64,000 bases of DNA from assembly GCF_020386615.1 (NCBI RefSeq), contig NZ_CP077769.1, positions 7,365,501-7,429,500 of the forward strand. The letters run 5' to 3'. Positions 1 to 10,200 of the stretch are shown in pieces (the first letter of the stretch is position 1; the number at the start of each line of letters is the position of its first letter). The notes below the pieces were generated by a model. It had not been told where the DNA came from, did not search any database, and saw nothing but the letters and a program-made list of their open reading frames with translations. A program made the translations under genes and the position numbers. Source of the DNA: Chitinophaga pendula (lineage in GTDB: Bacteria; Bacteroidota; Bacteroidia; Chitinophagales; Chitinophagaceae).

Positions 1-151
1 CATCGGTCAGCGGATGCTGAAACATCTCGTCCAGTAACTTTTCCCCACCCCTTGTTTTTACCTTATTAAAAAGACTGAAAACAGAATGAGGGTTATATTT
101 TCCTAACAGGGACAGATCGTCCAGTGTTTGCTTGTCGGCAATAAAGCTCAT
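1..151 (-). CDS. MutS-like ATPase, N-terminal part only (runs off window)
   Basis: The minus strand opens an ATG at 149-151 and stays open to the window edge, giving about 50 residues. They align closely with the N-terminus of the neighbouring MutS-like protein: both begin MS-x-x-x-DKQTL and share a TRGGxxLL motif and an HPL-(S/T)-D motif. The ATG overlaps the stop of the upstream gene as ATGA (positions 148-151), which suggests translational coupling. The gene is therefore a tandem paralog of the MutS-related P-loop protein. The ATPase domain lies outside the window, so the function is inferred from the paralog alone. Confidence 0.75.
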   Translation of the reverse strand, partial: MSFIADKQTLDDLSLLGKYNPHSVFSLFNKVKTRGGEKLLDEMFQHPLTD

Positions 152-1488
152 GTTGTCTTCTTTATTGGTTTTTTCCTGCTCAATATATCAAGTATACCTT
201 CGTTTTTAATAATTATCATACCGTGCCTGTCGGCTGTAATACCGGAGGTCAGCTTATGCGTATAAACGGGTTTATTACCTTCCATTAGTGTGGGCAGGTA
301 TACAAAGTTGATATTCTTACATTGCTCTTTCAGTACGTCTCCGGCTTCAATAATGTGCGTAGAGACGACGAACATACAGTTCTTCCGGCGTGCAATAGCA
401 CTGGTGACCGCTATGGTCGCCTCATAGGCGTCTTTTACATTGGTGCCCCGGAATAATTCATCAAAAATCACAAACAGGTATTTGTCACGACTTAACGCTT
501 TCGCAATATTTTTGATCCGCAGCACTTCTGCATAAAAATGACTGGTGCCTTTACTTAGATTGTCTGGCAGATTAATCGTGGTATAAATACCGTCCCTCAC
601 AGAAAATTCCATCCTGGATGCCGGCACCGGAAATCCCATTTGACCCAGGTACATCGCAATGCCCAATGCTTTCATCAGTGTAGACTTCCCCGCCATGTTA
701 GCACCTGTAAGGAAGATCACATTGCTGGAAAACGAAATATTCAGGTGATTCGGTATAGGCGACGTTAACCCGGGATGATAAAAATCTTCCAGTATAACTG
801 TTTGTAACTCCCGCTCCAGTGCCAGCGGAAAGGAGAACCTGCGGTTTAAAGCGACCTTGGCAACAGATAAATAAACATCCGCCAGGTAAAGTTGCTGCAG
901 CAATTGTTTTATAGCATCCCTCTGCCGGAAGCGCAGTATTTTATCATATTCCGCAACTTTGGCAAAAGGTAATTTTTGTTTGACAGGCTCCCGCAACAAT
1001 GCCTGTAGCTCCTCCATTTTCAGGAGCTGATCAATCGTGGTCAGCTCCTGATTGTCAGGAATGTCTGCTAACTGCTGCTTAATGTCTGTGGCAAATCGCT
1101 TGGTAGTTTGTAATATATTAAGCAGGCTTTCTACTCCTTTCTCAATGGTCCTGTAAGCATTATCTCCCGCAATGAGCTGATTGAGTTTTCTGCTCAGATT
1201 ATCTTGTTGGTCATTCAGGCGGCTGCGCTCATCGGTATTTTCCAGGTACTGCTCTGCCGCATCAAACCAGGTTATCTCGTACGGAAAGGGTAACGGCTTC
1301 GTCGCGAAAGATTGGATAATACGGCTACGCGCATTGATCATGCGGACATCTGATAGGGGATGGGCGAATAGGGTTTCCAATAGCTCAGCGCCTCCCCTGG
1401 TGAAGGTGTGGTTATAGATCGCATATATGCCGTCTGCTCCTCCCTTCCCGAATATGTTCAGGTCCGTCAGCGTTTGTTTATCAGTCAT
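148..1488 (-). CDS. MutS-related DNA mismatch repair-like ATPase
   Basis: A 446-449 aa protein with the C-terminal ATPase core of MutS: Walker A (GANMAGKST, about residue 265), a Walker B/signature region (IFDELFRGT, about 345) and a VSTH switch near 380. It lacks the N-terminal mismatch-recognition domain of canonical MutS (about 850 aa) and matches the short MutS-related family common in Bacteroidota, whose role is not settled. Two starts are possible. An AAGGAGGT Shine-Dalgarno at 1498-1505 touches the first ATG (1495-1497) but is correctly spaced, 9 nt, from the second (1486-1488), which I prefer. However, the paralog aligns with the longer form. It follows the GldFG-like gene closely and is probably co-transcribed with it. 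Confidence 0.85.
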   Translation of the reverse strand: MTDKQTLTDLNIFGKGGADGIYAIYNHTFTRGGAELLETLFAHPLSDVRMINARSRIIQSFATKPLPFPYEITWFDAAEQYLENTDERSRLNDQQDNLSRKLNQLIAGDNAYRTIEKGVESLLNILQTTKRFATDIKQQLADIPDNQELTTIDQLLKMEELQALLREPVKQKLPFAKVAEYDKILRFRQRDAIKQLLQQLYLADVYLSVAKVALNRRFSFPLALERELQTVILEDFYHPGLTSPIPNHLNISFSSNVIFLTGANMAGKSTLMKALGIAMYLGQMGFPVPASRMEFSVRDGIYTTINLPDNLSKGTSHFYAEVLRIKNIAKALSRDKYLFVIFDELFRGTNVKDAYEATIAVTSAIARRKNCMFVVSTHIIEAGDVLKEQCKNINFVYLPTLMEGNKPVYTHKLTSGITADRHGMIIIKNEGILDILSRKKPIKKTT

Positions 1489-1497
1489 TAAACTCAT

Positions 1498-1505
1498 ACC
1501 TCCTT
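1498..1505 (-). promoter_or_regulatory. Strong Shine-Dalgarno that decides the MutS-like start
   Basis: The minus strand reads AAGGAGGT in the 9-nt gap after the GldFG-like stop codon. It is unusually strong for Bacteroidota, which generally use weak ribosome-binding sites. Its distance favours the ATG at 1486-1488 over the one at 1495-1497. Confidence 0.55.
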
Positions 1506-1506
1506 G

Positions 1507-3810
1507 TTATTTTCTTTTCCTTCGGATTAACAGAATAGTACTCCCTACCAGTAATAAACCAGGTATCAGATACAGTAAACTAAACTTCACTACCTTTAAA
1601 CTCGTTTTTGTCAGTGTAGTCTCGTTATCTAAAGACCTGGGCCTGCTTACGTCTACCGGCACAGTACCATAAGATAGCCAATGGAAAGTGCCTGGAATAA
1701 CAGAGAAGTTGGCCGCTCCGTAACGCCTGATAGGAGGAATCATACCGCCATTACTGATACAGTCCGCATCGCCGAGTACCATGATACGTTGTTCTTTATT
1801 ACCTACTTTCCGGCTAAGCGCCATCGCCGTAACAAAGCTGTCCACTTTCTCACCGGAAGAGAAATCGACAGTCGCCGAATCATTGACAAAATCGATGGTC
1901 TGCAATTCATTCCATGTTTTCATGGAGTCAATAGTCTGTAGCACAGGTGTGGCTTTAAAGCCCTTGTCTGCTGCCATAACCAGCCCCGCTGATTTGACCA
2001 TACCAACATACTGATGACGTCGTATCATACCTTCATAGATCTCGGCAATGTTTTTGGCAGCAGGTGTGGGAATACACATCACCACGTTTGCCGGTACATC
2101 CTGCTTAGGTTGTACCAGTTGCCCCGGAATCGTCTTTAAGCCAAATTGAGAGATAAAGGATTCCATCACCGGAGACCCTGGCTTCAGTGTGATGAAAAGA
2201 TTACCCCCCGCAGCGATATAGGCGTCTATCTTTCTCCTGACGATGGTATCCATCGCTTCTTTCATGTCGGCAATTACAATAATATCTACACCCTTGGGGA
2301 TCTGTTTGTCTCCGGATAAGTCCAGCGATTCTACATCACAACCCTGATTGGTAAGCGCATATCGGAAGGTTTTTACAGAAGAGAAAAGCGTATAGTCCTT
2401 GATGCGCTCGCCTTCGATCTTCCTTTCGCCTTGCCCATCCAGAAAGCCGATCCTGGGTAATTTCATAACCATACGTTTGAACATGGCAGATACCTCAGTT
2501 TCTCCTGGGAATTTTTCCATGTCATCATAGATCCTCAACCAGGCTTTTTGTCCGTTTCCCCTTTCTACCAGGCGAACGAATGTGTTGCCTTCATCTTTAA
2601 GATTGACCTGTTTTTTGATCTCCTGTGGGGAAAGAAACAGATCAAAATCAAGATCCCGAAGCTCCGATTCCTTTTGTGCCATTTCCGCAAGGGATTTGCC
2701 CTTGTAAACAAAATTCAATCTCGGGTTGTTGCTGGGCTCATCGTAATAGTATACATACCTGATCTTCGTTTCAGGTTTGAAGCGGATGTATTGTTTCAAT
2801 CGTTCCTTATCTTCATTCACCTGGCTGGGGATACCATTGTAATATTCTCTATCCAGCAGGTTAACATAAGTGGTAATCGTTAAGTCACCCGTTAGTTTAG
2901 CCATTATGGCCTGGCTGTTGGGCGTAAGTGTGTTGCGTTTGGTGGCTGTAGTATCATAATATGCCATTAATATTGGCCGGGAGGTAGCATAGCCTAACAT
3001 CATAGCCGCCAGTACGACGAAACTGTATTTACCCCACACAGCTCCGAAAGACTGATGGGTACGACCTGCCTGAAGTTTCTGGATGCTTAGTGTAAGGAAC
3101 ATCCCTACAACAATAATAAAGTACAATACGTCTTCACTGCAGATCAGGCCACTGATCATTTCATTACAGCGCCCGGAAATAGACAGCCAGTAGGTAATAT
3201 CACGAACAAAGCTGATGTCTTGCCATACTTTATTCATATAGCTAAGTGCAGCAAGTAGTACTAATGTACCGAGCGCTGCTACCACCTGGTAAGATGTCAG
3301 CGAAGACATAAACAAGCCGATTGCTGAATAAGCACACATCAGAAGGTAGATAGCCAATAACCCCGATAATACTGACGGTAGATCAAAATGATCTATGTAG
3401 ATCATCCCGATCACTATATAGATCAGAATAATGGTCAGTAGCAAAAAGCTATAGATCATCATAGCGAGAAACTTACCCCTGATGATCTGGCCTGAGGTGA
3501 CGGGAGAAGAGTACAACAATTTGATAGAGCCACTGCTTAATTCGCGGCTCATCAGTCCCATCGTCAACAATGGCATGTATAGATACAGATAGTTCTGTAC
3601 CGCTTTGAACAAGCCGAGGTTGCCGGAAAACAAATTTGCAGTGATGAAAGCATTCCCAAAACCAATATTTTGTGCACGTAATACTTCATGCAGCAGTCCT
3701 GTAAACACCATTCCTGTCTGGAAAGCAAATACCACCAGTATCATCCAGGCTATCGGCGAATAAAACAAGGTGAATAGTTCTGCCTTGGCGATCTTATATA
3801 TTCGTCTCAT
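1507..3810 (-). CDS. GldF-GldG-like fused ABC permease and auxiliary domain
   Basis: A 767 aa membrane protein. The first 250 residues or so form an ABC-2 type permease with about six hydrophobic segments and the RELSSGSIKLLYSSP motif typical of GldF-type permeases. Residues of about 280-730 form a large non-membrane region like GldG/ABC_transp_aux, followed by one C-terminal membrane segment and a short basic tail (RRKRK). In gliding Bacteroidota, GldF and GldG are usually separate; fused forms are common in Chitinophagaceae-like genomes. It lies 20 nt downstream of the ATPase gene, so the two probably form one exporter. Its substrate, and any direct role in gliding, cannot be read from the sequence. 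Confidence 0.85.
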   Translation of the reverse strand: MRRIYKIAKAELFTLFYSPIAWMILVVFAFQTGMVFTGLLHEVLRAQNIGFGNAFITANLFSGNLGLFKAVQNYLYLYMPLLTMGLMSRELSSGSIKLLYSSPVTSGQIIRGKFLAMMIYSFLLLTIILIYIVIGMIYIDHFDLPSVLSGLLAIYLLMCAYSAIGLFMSSLTSYQVVAALGTLVLLAALSYMNKVWQDISFVRDITYWLSISGRCNEMISGLICSEDVLYFIIVVGMFLTLSIQKLQAGRTHQSFGAVWGKYSFVVLAAMMLGYATSRPILMAYYDTTATKRNTLTPNSQAIMAKLTGDLTITTYVNLLDREYYNGIPSQVNEDKERLKQYIRFKPETKIRYVYYYDEPSNNPRLNFVYKGKSLAEMAQKESELRDLDFDLFLSPQEIKKQVNLKDEGNTFVRLVERGNGQKAWLRIYDDMEKFPGETEVSAMFKRMVMKLPRIGFLDGQGERKIEGERIKDYTLFSSVKTFRYALTNQGCDVESLDLSGDKQIPKGVDIIVIADMKEAMDTIVRRKIDAYIAAGGNLFITLKPGSPVMESFISQFGLKTIPGQLVQPKQDVPANVVMCIPTPAAKNIAEIYEGMIRRHQYVGMVKSAGLVMAADKGFKATPVLQTIDSMKTWNELQTIDFVNDSATVDFSSGEKVDSFVTAMALSRKVGNKEQRIMVLGDADCISNGGMIPPIRRYGAANFSVIPGTFHWLSYGTVPVDVSRPRSLDNETTLTKTSLKVVKFSLLYLIPGLLLVGSTILLIRRKRK

Positions 3811-3830
3811 TTAATGTCTTATTATCAGAT

Positions 3831-4760
3831 TTACTTATTGTTTTTTTTAGATAACCTGGCGAATACGGCATCCAGGGAGCTTTTTTCAATAACCAGTTCC
3901 ATCAGGTCCCATTGATTGCCGACACTCGTAGCTGCAAGAAGCTGTGCCGTTTTCTTTTCACCGTCATAACCTAAACGGAAGCGATATGGCGTGAGCTGTT
4001 CTATAGACCTGATACCGTCCAGGTTAAGCAATACATCATGTGGCGGAGGAGAGTCGAGGGTTACAATCAGGGTATTAGGTTCTATATAATTATTAAACAT
4101 TTCCAGTGTACCGGAAAACACCATCTGTCCTTCTTCGATCATTTTGATCTCCCGGCAGGTGGCTTGTACCTCAGATAGGATATGTGTAGATAGCAATACC
4201 GCCCGGTCGGTCGCGATCTGTTTGATCAGGTTACGCACCTCTACGATCTGATTGGGGTCTAATCCATTGGTCGGCTCATCCAGTACCACAAATCTTGGAT
4301 TATGTACAATGGCCTGGGCAATGCCTACGCGTTGCTGGTATCCACCAGATAAGTTACGAAGTAAACGCTCTCTGAAATGAGCCACACCACAACGTTCCAT
4401 TACGTCCTGCACGAATTTCTTTATCAGCGTTTTTTCTACCATGCGGAGGTCTGCACAGTAGGTAAGGTATTCTTCTACCGTCAAATCCAGATATAATGGT
4501 AACTTTTGCGGCATAAACCCGATATTACGCTTGGCTGCTACCGGATCGTCTTTTAGATTGACCCCATTGATAAACACTTCTCCTTTGGTTTGTCTTAGTA
4601 CCCCGCAGATAATGTTCATAGTAGTAGACTTGCCTGCTCCGTTGGATCCCAGGAGCCCTACAACGCCCTGACTGTCGATCTCAAAATTTATATCTCTGAC
4701 CGCCCACTGAGAGGCATAACGGTGAGATAAGTTTTCAACTTTTACAATGGTGTTTTCCAT
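3831..4760 (-). CDS. ABC transporter ATP-binding protein (GldA-like)
   Basis: A 309 aa nucleotide-binding subunit with Walker A GSNGAGKST (about residues 38-46), signature LSGGYQQR (about 139-146), Walker B VVLDEPTN (about 160) and the switch histidine in STH. The C-terminal 80 residues are the extension usual in GldA/CcmA-type ATPases of ABC-2 exporters. It is the first gene of the unit ATPase, GldFG-like permease, MutS-like. A structured inverted repeat lies directly upstream (4793-4881). Confidence 0.9.
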   Translation of the reverse strand: MENTIVKVENLSHRYASQWAVRDINFEIDSQGVVGLLGSNGAGKSTTMNIICGVLRQTKGEVFINGVNLKDDPVAAKRNIGFMPQKLPLYLDLTVEEYLTYCADLRMVEKTLIKKFVQDVMERCGVAHFRERLLRNLSGGYQQRVGIAQAIVHNPRFVVLDEPTNGLDPNQIVEVRNLIKQIATDRAVLLSTHILSEVQATCREIKMIEEGQMVFSGTLEMFNNYIEPNTLIVTLDSPPPHDVLLNLDGIRSIEQLTPYRFRLGYDGEKKTAQLLAATSVGNQWDLMELVIEKSSLDAVFARLSKKNNK

Positions 4761-4792
4761 TCATTACAGATTGTTTAATAAATAAAATAGCT

Positions 4793-4881
4793 GGTATAGG
4801 CCTCGCCTATACGAATGATGTCAGGATTAAGGTGCCGGGAAATGAGCGTTTCACCGCTTCTCAGCACCGGAGGCCTATACC
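4793..4881. repeat. Intergenic structured element with alternative hairpins
   Basis: A perfect 12-bp inverted repeat (GGTATAGGCCTC at 4793-4804, GAGGCCTATACC at 4870-4881) encloses a second stem (GGTGC/GCACC) and an inner stem-loop. The left arm can instead pair with GCCTATAC at 4805-4812, giving an 8-bp hairpin with a 3-nt loop, so two folds compete. It fills the gap between the stop of the lipoprotein gene and the ABC ATPase start, both minus strand. It could be a terminator/attenuator or a mobile palindromic repeat. No T-run follows it closely. Confidence 0.6.
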
Positions 4882-4906
4882 CCCGGGCCAAAAAGGGTTG
4901 TTAGGA

Positions 4907-5830
4907 TCAATAGGTCGCATTGGCGATAGCACGAACGTCTATGCCATACTTTACCTTGAAAAAGTCAACCAAAAGGTCATACTTCTCTTTGATCAGTGGG
5001 TATTTCAGATAAGGTATCAACTGCGCATCTGTACAGGTGGTGATGTTTAAGATATAAGCACTAAGATCACTTGACTGAGCTGTATTCCAGTAGTAGGGGC
5101 CATAATACCATTCAGAAGGCGTCCCATTGGGTAAATAACTGGCGGGTAAAAAACCTCTTTGCCGGTATGCCTCGACGTTAGCAGGATTTAACGCATTAAC
5201 CGGATAAGCCGGAGCCGTCGTATAGCTACTGACCTTGTAAAAACTGGCAGGTATTTCTATGATCTTATTCTGAACATAATACCCCCAGATCACTCCAGTC
5301 AATATGTTTTTCTTATTCAGTTTATCTGCCGCTGTCATCGTACGCAGTGACTGATTCATACCGGAGAAGGCAATAGCCTTATCAATGATCTTATAGTCAA
5401 AATAGAGGTATTCCCTGCCTGGTGGATATCCCGGCCGGTATTGTTTTATAGTATCTGCCAATATCACCCGGTAAGGTATACCTTGAGCTTTCTTAAATGA
5501 TTCTGGCAGGAATTTCAGCCATACATCATTCAGGAAATTCAGCATGTCCATAACATAGACAGGATTTCCCATAACGGCGGTATCTATTTTTGAGTTAGAA
5601 CCGCCTGTAGATGGCACCCACACGAAATCCTTTTGTTTATATACATACAGAAAATAAGAGCCGTAGGTGTTATAAAACTCCTGGATCTTATCATTCGCTT
5701 CTTTCGAAGCGCTACCCTGTGGTAATTTATAATCCTGTTCAATAGGCACAGGACGCCCGATCTTCTCATCCTTTTTACAGGCGAAGAGCATAATACCACA
5801 GATACAACCGACAATAAGTATATGCTTCAT
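4907..5830 (-). CDS. SusCD-associated lipoprotein, metallopeptidase-like but without HExxH
   Basis: A 307 aa protein with a lipoprotein signal (Cys18 after GIMLFA). Its position as the last gene of a SusC/SusD operon, the gap-free C-terminal pattern ending K-x-x-Y-D-L-L-V-x-F-F-x-x-x-Y-G-I-D-V, and its length resemble the substrate import-associated zinc metallohydrolase lipoproteins (Peptidase_Mx1 type). No HExxH is present. The region where it would be expected reads GVIWGYYVQNK, and the downstream acidic ligand segment is also altered. I infer a surface lipoprotein of the uptake system that has lost catalysis. The family assignment is moderate. Confidence 0.6.
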   Translation of the reverse strand: MKHILIVGCICGIMLFACKKDEKIGRPVPIEQDYKLPQGSASKEANDKIQEFYNTYGSYFLYVYKQKDFVWVPSTGGSNSKIDTAVMGNPVYVMDMLNFLNDVWLKFLPESFKKAQGIPYRVILADTIKQYRPGYPPGREYLYFDYKIIDKAIAFSGMNQSLRTMTAADKLNKKNILTGVIWGYYVQNKIIEIPASFYKVSSYTTAPAYPVNALNPANVEAYRQRGFLPASYLPNGTPSEWYYGPYYWNTAQSSDLSAYILNITTCTDAQLIPYLKYPLIKEKYDLLVDFFKVKYGIDVRAIANATY

Positions 5831-5855
5831 ATAATGATGATATTACTGTTGATGA

Positions 5856-7286
5856 TTATTGTCCTATCCTGTCAGGCATCAGGCCGGAAGGATTTTGTTT
5901 TAATGCTGGGTTTCTTTGTAGTAAACTGCTGGGGAAGGGGAGGGTATATATAGGGTCCTTCTCTCCCAGTTTGTATTGAAGTATGGGTGCTCCCAGTTCA
6001 TGTTGATAACGATGTGTGATCGCAGGCATACCATAACGGCGCAGGTCAAACCAACGGAAGTTTTCAAAACAGAATTCTTTCCTTCGTTCTTCTCTTACTG
6101 CGAGTAACAATGCTGCTTTGTCAGCTATGGAAACATCGTTGTAACCGACAATACGTGAACGACGGAGATTATTCAGGTCCCGGAGTGCCTCGGGCAATTT
6201 GCCTAACTGTACATTCGCTTCTGCCCGGTTAAGTAAGGCTTCCGGTGCACGTATGGTTTGGCCAAGGTCTCCGCCGGTGGGTAATTTTGTTACCAATGGT
6301 ACAAAGGTTTGCGTTTGTACCTGGATACCTTTTGTTATTCTCACATCATTTGGATCAAAAGAAGCACGGAAGGCGGCAGATGGAATATAAGTGGACTGAT
6401 TAGGTTGTGTATTACCACCAAATACCCACTCCACTTCCGGGTTATTGTAAGTAAGCCAGCTATGATGATCAAGACCAGTTAGATCAACGATAACACTACC
6501 CTGCTCGAATGCCTTATTGGCTTCCGATACTGCTTCCGCATATTTCTCCATGTAGAGGTATACCCTGGACAACAGGATATGGATAGCGGGCTGGTTAATG
6601 TGAAAGTCCCTGCGAGCCACTTGTATGGGGTCCATCAGGCGTACGGCTTCATTCAGGTCCTTGACCACCTGGTCATATACCTCTTTTACGGTCTGCTGTT
6701 GCATCGGTGCCTCAGTAATACCGGAATTAAGCTTCAGCGGTACACATAGCGATTGAGGACGCTGGTTGTATGGTTCACCATATAGATTAGCTAGCCGGAA
6801 ATAATAGAAGGCTCTTACTGCTAACGCCTCTCCTTTTACCCGGTCCTTTTCCCACTGGGTACCGATGGCTTTATCAATGTTGTCCAACACTGCATTACAC
6901 CCCATTATCCATTTATAGTACTTGGCGTAGGCAGTAGACCCCGGGTCTTCACTGATCAGATCTCCAACACCATTTCGGTCAGCCATTGTTGGCTGCCAGG
7001 TATAATACAGGTAGTTATATTTTGCATCATATTTTCCCACTGGAGATTCCTGCCCATTAGCATATTCAATAAAAAGGTCTACATCATCATCCATGAAATA
7101 GACAAACCGCATAGGCTCCTCATTACTCATGTAACCTGATCCGATTAATAACTCCCTGAAATCTGAAGCTGTTTTAGGGATCACCTCACTCTGGGATTTT
7201 TCCTCCAGGAATTTGGAACAACTGCTTAATGTCAGCATGCCAGCCAAAGCACTGACTAACAAAGATGTAAGTTTCATGCGCTTCAA
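5856..7286 (-). CDS. SusD/RagB-family nutrient-binding outer membrane lipoprotein
   Basis: A 476 aa lipoprotein (lipobox LSSC, Cys23). It carries typical SusD features: a helical TPR-like N-terminal half with AVRAFYYFRLANLYGEPY (about residue 155), a long loop region, and the C-terminal pattern LLNRAEANVQLG, LNNLRRSRI and REERRKEFCFENFRWFDLRRYG that marks RagB/SusD C-terminal domains. It caps the SusC barrel and binds substrate at the cell surface. It lies 2 nt downstream of susC and upstream of the lipoprotein gene, forming one operon. The substrate is unknown. Confidence 0.95.
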   Translation of the reverse strand: MKRMKLTSLLVSALAGMLTLSSCSKFLEEKSQSEVIPKTASDFRELLIGSGYMSNEEPMRFVYFMDDDVDLFIEYANGQESPVGKYDAKYNYLYYTWQPTMADRNGVGDLISEDPGSTAYAKYYKWIMGCNAVLDNIDKAIGTQWEKDRVKGEALAVRAFYYFRLANLYGEPYNQRPQSLCVPLKLNSGITEAPMQQQTVKEVYDQVVKDLNEAVRLMDPIQVARRDFHINQPAIHILLSRVYLYMEKYAEAVSEANKAFEQGSVIVDLTGLDHHSWLTYNNPEVEWVFGGNTQPNQSTYIPSAAFRASFDPNDVRITKGIQVQTQTFVPLVTKLPTGGDLGQTIRAPEALLNRAEANVQLGKLPEALRDLNNLRRSRIVGYNDVSIADKAALLLAVREERRKEFCFENFRWFDLRRYGMPAITHRYQHELGAPILQYKLGEKDPIYTLPFPSSLLQRNPALKQNPSGLMPDRIGQ

Positions 7287-7288
7287 TA

Positions 7289-10200
7289 TTAAAGAGTCAC
7301 GTTAAAAGATAAGGACGTCATTCTACGGGCAGGCCACCCGGCTGTTTCCGGATCATATCCTCTCCACTTTTTATCAAAGGTGATCAGGAACGGATTGGTG
7401 AGGCTAAATGCAGCACTCAGCCTTTTTATGTGAACCCTTTTTAATAGAGACGGATTAAATTCATAGTTCAGAGAAATAGAACGGCAACGAACAAAATCCG
7501 CACTGGCCGTCATATAGTCTGATGTATTGAACAGTGAATAAGGAGAGACCATCGTTGGGTTCAAAATCGGTAGTTCGATCTCGAAATAACGGGGATTACC
7601 GGGAGGAATTGCCGGTATATTGGTATACTGCTCGTCGCCGGGATTTTTCCATCGATCCTTCAGAATACGTGGCACATTCTGTTCCGGCGTAGGGGCGCCA
7701 CTCATGTTATAATAAACAGGCAGGCGTTTTGTTGCCCCAAATGCCATGGCGAACTGTGCATACAGTGTGATGTTTTTATACCGTATGCTCGAGTTGAAAC
7801 CACCCGAGAAGTCAGGTTCCAGCTTCCCTGATTTAACCAGAAAGTCCAGGTCATTGCCCGTTGGCTTAATGTTCATATAGTTAAACATGGGGATGCCCGT
7901 GTTGTGATTCAGTCCCGCATACGAATAAGAGTAGAACGTTGAGTAGGCTTCTCCATTGACGATCGCATTGCCAGACAGGAAGTCTTCTCTTGTATTCACC
8001 CGCTGATTCTGAGTCAGACGGTTGACAGCCCTGCCTGTATTAACTGAAAATTGCCAGGTGAAATTTTTGGTGCGGATAGGGATCACACTGACGATCAGGT
8101 CGTATCCTATGTTCTCCATACGTGAACCAAATACGGTAGCTGCATTCATACCGTTTTCAACAGGCACTTGCCTGGAGGCCAACACATCACTTACTTTTCT
8201 GAAATAATTGGCAGTGGCATTGATACGGCCATTCCACAAAGAGAGGTCCATACCCAGGTTCCAGGATTTTGTCTTCTCCCAGCCAAGTTCGGGGTATGGT
8301 AAAGACTTGATGTTAAGTGTGTATTGTTTGAAAATATTGCTCAGACCTCCGTCAGTAGCGATCAGGTAAGGAGATACAGCTTCTACGGCATTACCCTGGT
8401 AACCATAAGTGGCGGAAAGGTCAAATGCATTCAGCCACTTACTGGTGCGTAGGAATTTTTCATTCGCGACGCGCCAGCGCCCACCTACTGACCAGGTAGG
8501 CTGGAAACGTTTGTTCTTATCCTGACCGAAACGGTTAGAGGCATCCAGACGGGCATTGAAGTTGAAGATATATCGGGAGTCATAGCTATACACAGCCGTG
8601 AAATACTCACTCAGATAATTACTTTGTTGATTGACAATGCGGGAGTTTATACGCATGGCTTCATGTAGATCCGGTGCATCGCCCCGTACCGTTAATAGCG
8701 GCTTTAATGGCACCGGAGCGAAGCTCTCGCCACGATAACGCAGGTAACCATAACGGGTGTTAGTGCTGCCTTCTAATAGGTTCGATCTGGCCTCCAACCC
8801 TCCTTGTAAAGTAATGTTATGCCGGGTGCCAAGGTAGCGGTTATAGACCAGGCTGTTTCTCACAGTATAACCTTTATTGGAAGCACTTTCTATTTGTGCC
8901 AATCCTCCAAAAGGCAAACGGCTGCTCAATTCTTCCGGTGAATTAGCTAACACGGTACCAAACTCATATCCCCTTGTCTGAGTGATATAATAGGAGAGCT
9001 CCGTAGCATAGGATTTTACATTGGAAGAAGCGGTCGTATAAGCTAATAATCCTTGGTACTCTAACCCTTTGGCTAATTCGTAACGTACGTCGAGCGTAGC
9101 TCCCAAGGTGGCAGACGTGTTTTTACTGCCGGTATTGTTTATCTCATTCTGGATATTGTACAGGTAAGAGGACTTGTTGGGATATATCGTGCTGCCTTCT
9201 CCCAGTTTTTCATGAAAGAAAAAGGTGCCGTCCGCATTACTCATAGGAATAGTCCTGGAGGTCTTATAGGCATAGTCAAATGGGCTTACACCATATGCAA
9301 ACCCATCTGTTTCGCGGATGGTTCCTACCAATAGGAAATTGACTGTCAACCGTTTACCGAAATGGAGGGTGGTATTCGAAGAGGCGGAGAACGTACTCAG
9401 GTCATTGCCTTCAGCTTCACCCCTCTGTTGCTGCATATTCAGTGAAGTGCGGTTAGTGATCTTCTCCGTGCCTCCTGAAATACTGATACTATGGTTCTGG
9501 TTAAAAGAATTGCGGAATAATAATGCGAACCAGTCGGTGTTCTGCTGTTCCAGCTGCCGGTATTTTTGTACATAGGTAGCATAGTCAATCTGTTTATTCT
9601 GCAATTGCTGGATCAGTGCAGCATATCCGATAGGTAGTAAGGTATTGGTATAGCTATCACGCCCGTCATAGATATCTTTTGAGAACTGCATGAGCTCCTG
9701 CGAATTCATCAGGTCGTACATGCTGTATTTGGGACGCTGGCCGATTGAAAGGCTATTGTTATAGGATACGGATAAAGTGCCCGGACGGGCTTTCTTGGTA
9801 GTCAGTACGATGACGCCATTAGCGGCCTGAGAACCGTAGATCGCTGTTGCTGATGCGTCTTTCAGTACTGTGATCGTTTCAATGTCATTAGGGTTTAACC
9901 AGGAAATAGCGTTGGATGCCAGGAGACGTAATTCCTTAAGATCTCCGGCTAATGAGCCACTGCCACTAGGGATAGGGAGCGGGTCACGTTGTATCACGCC
10001 ATCTACGACCCATAGTGGTTCCTGGTTACCCAGCAGGGTAGAAGTGCCTCGGATGCGGATCTTGGTATTAGCGCCCACCTGCCCTGATTGTACTATCACC
10101 GACATGCCAGGTACCACGCCTTGTAACATCTGGTCAATAGTAGTTTCGCCGGCTATCTTGATAGAGTCAGCCCTCACCGAATATACAGCACCTACATACT

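Noticed and set aside
4793-4881. Thiamin-pyrophosphate riboswitch on the minus strand
   Set aside because: A CTGAGA and a CCTGA-like stretch occur in the right order, but the P4/P5 part with its conserved bases does not fit, and neither flanking operon relates to thiamin.
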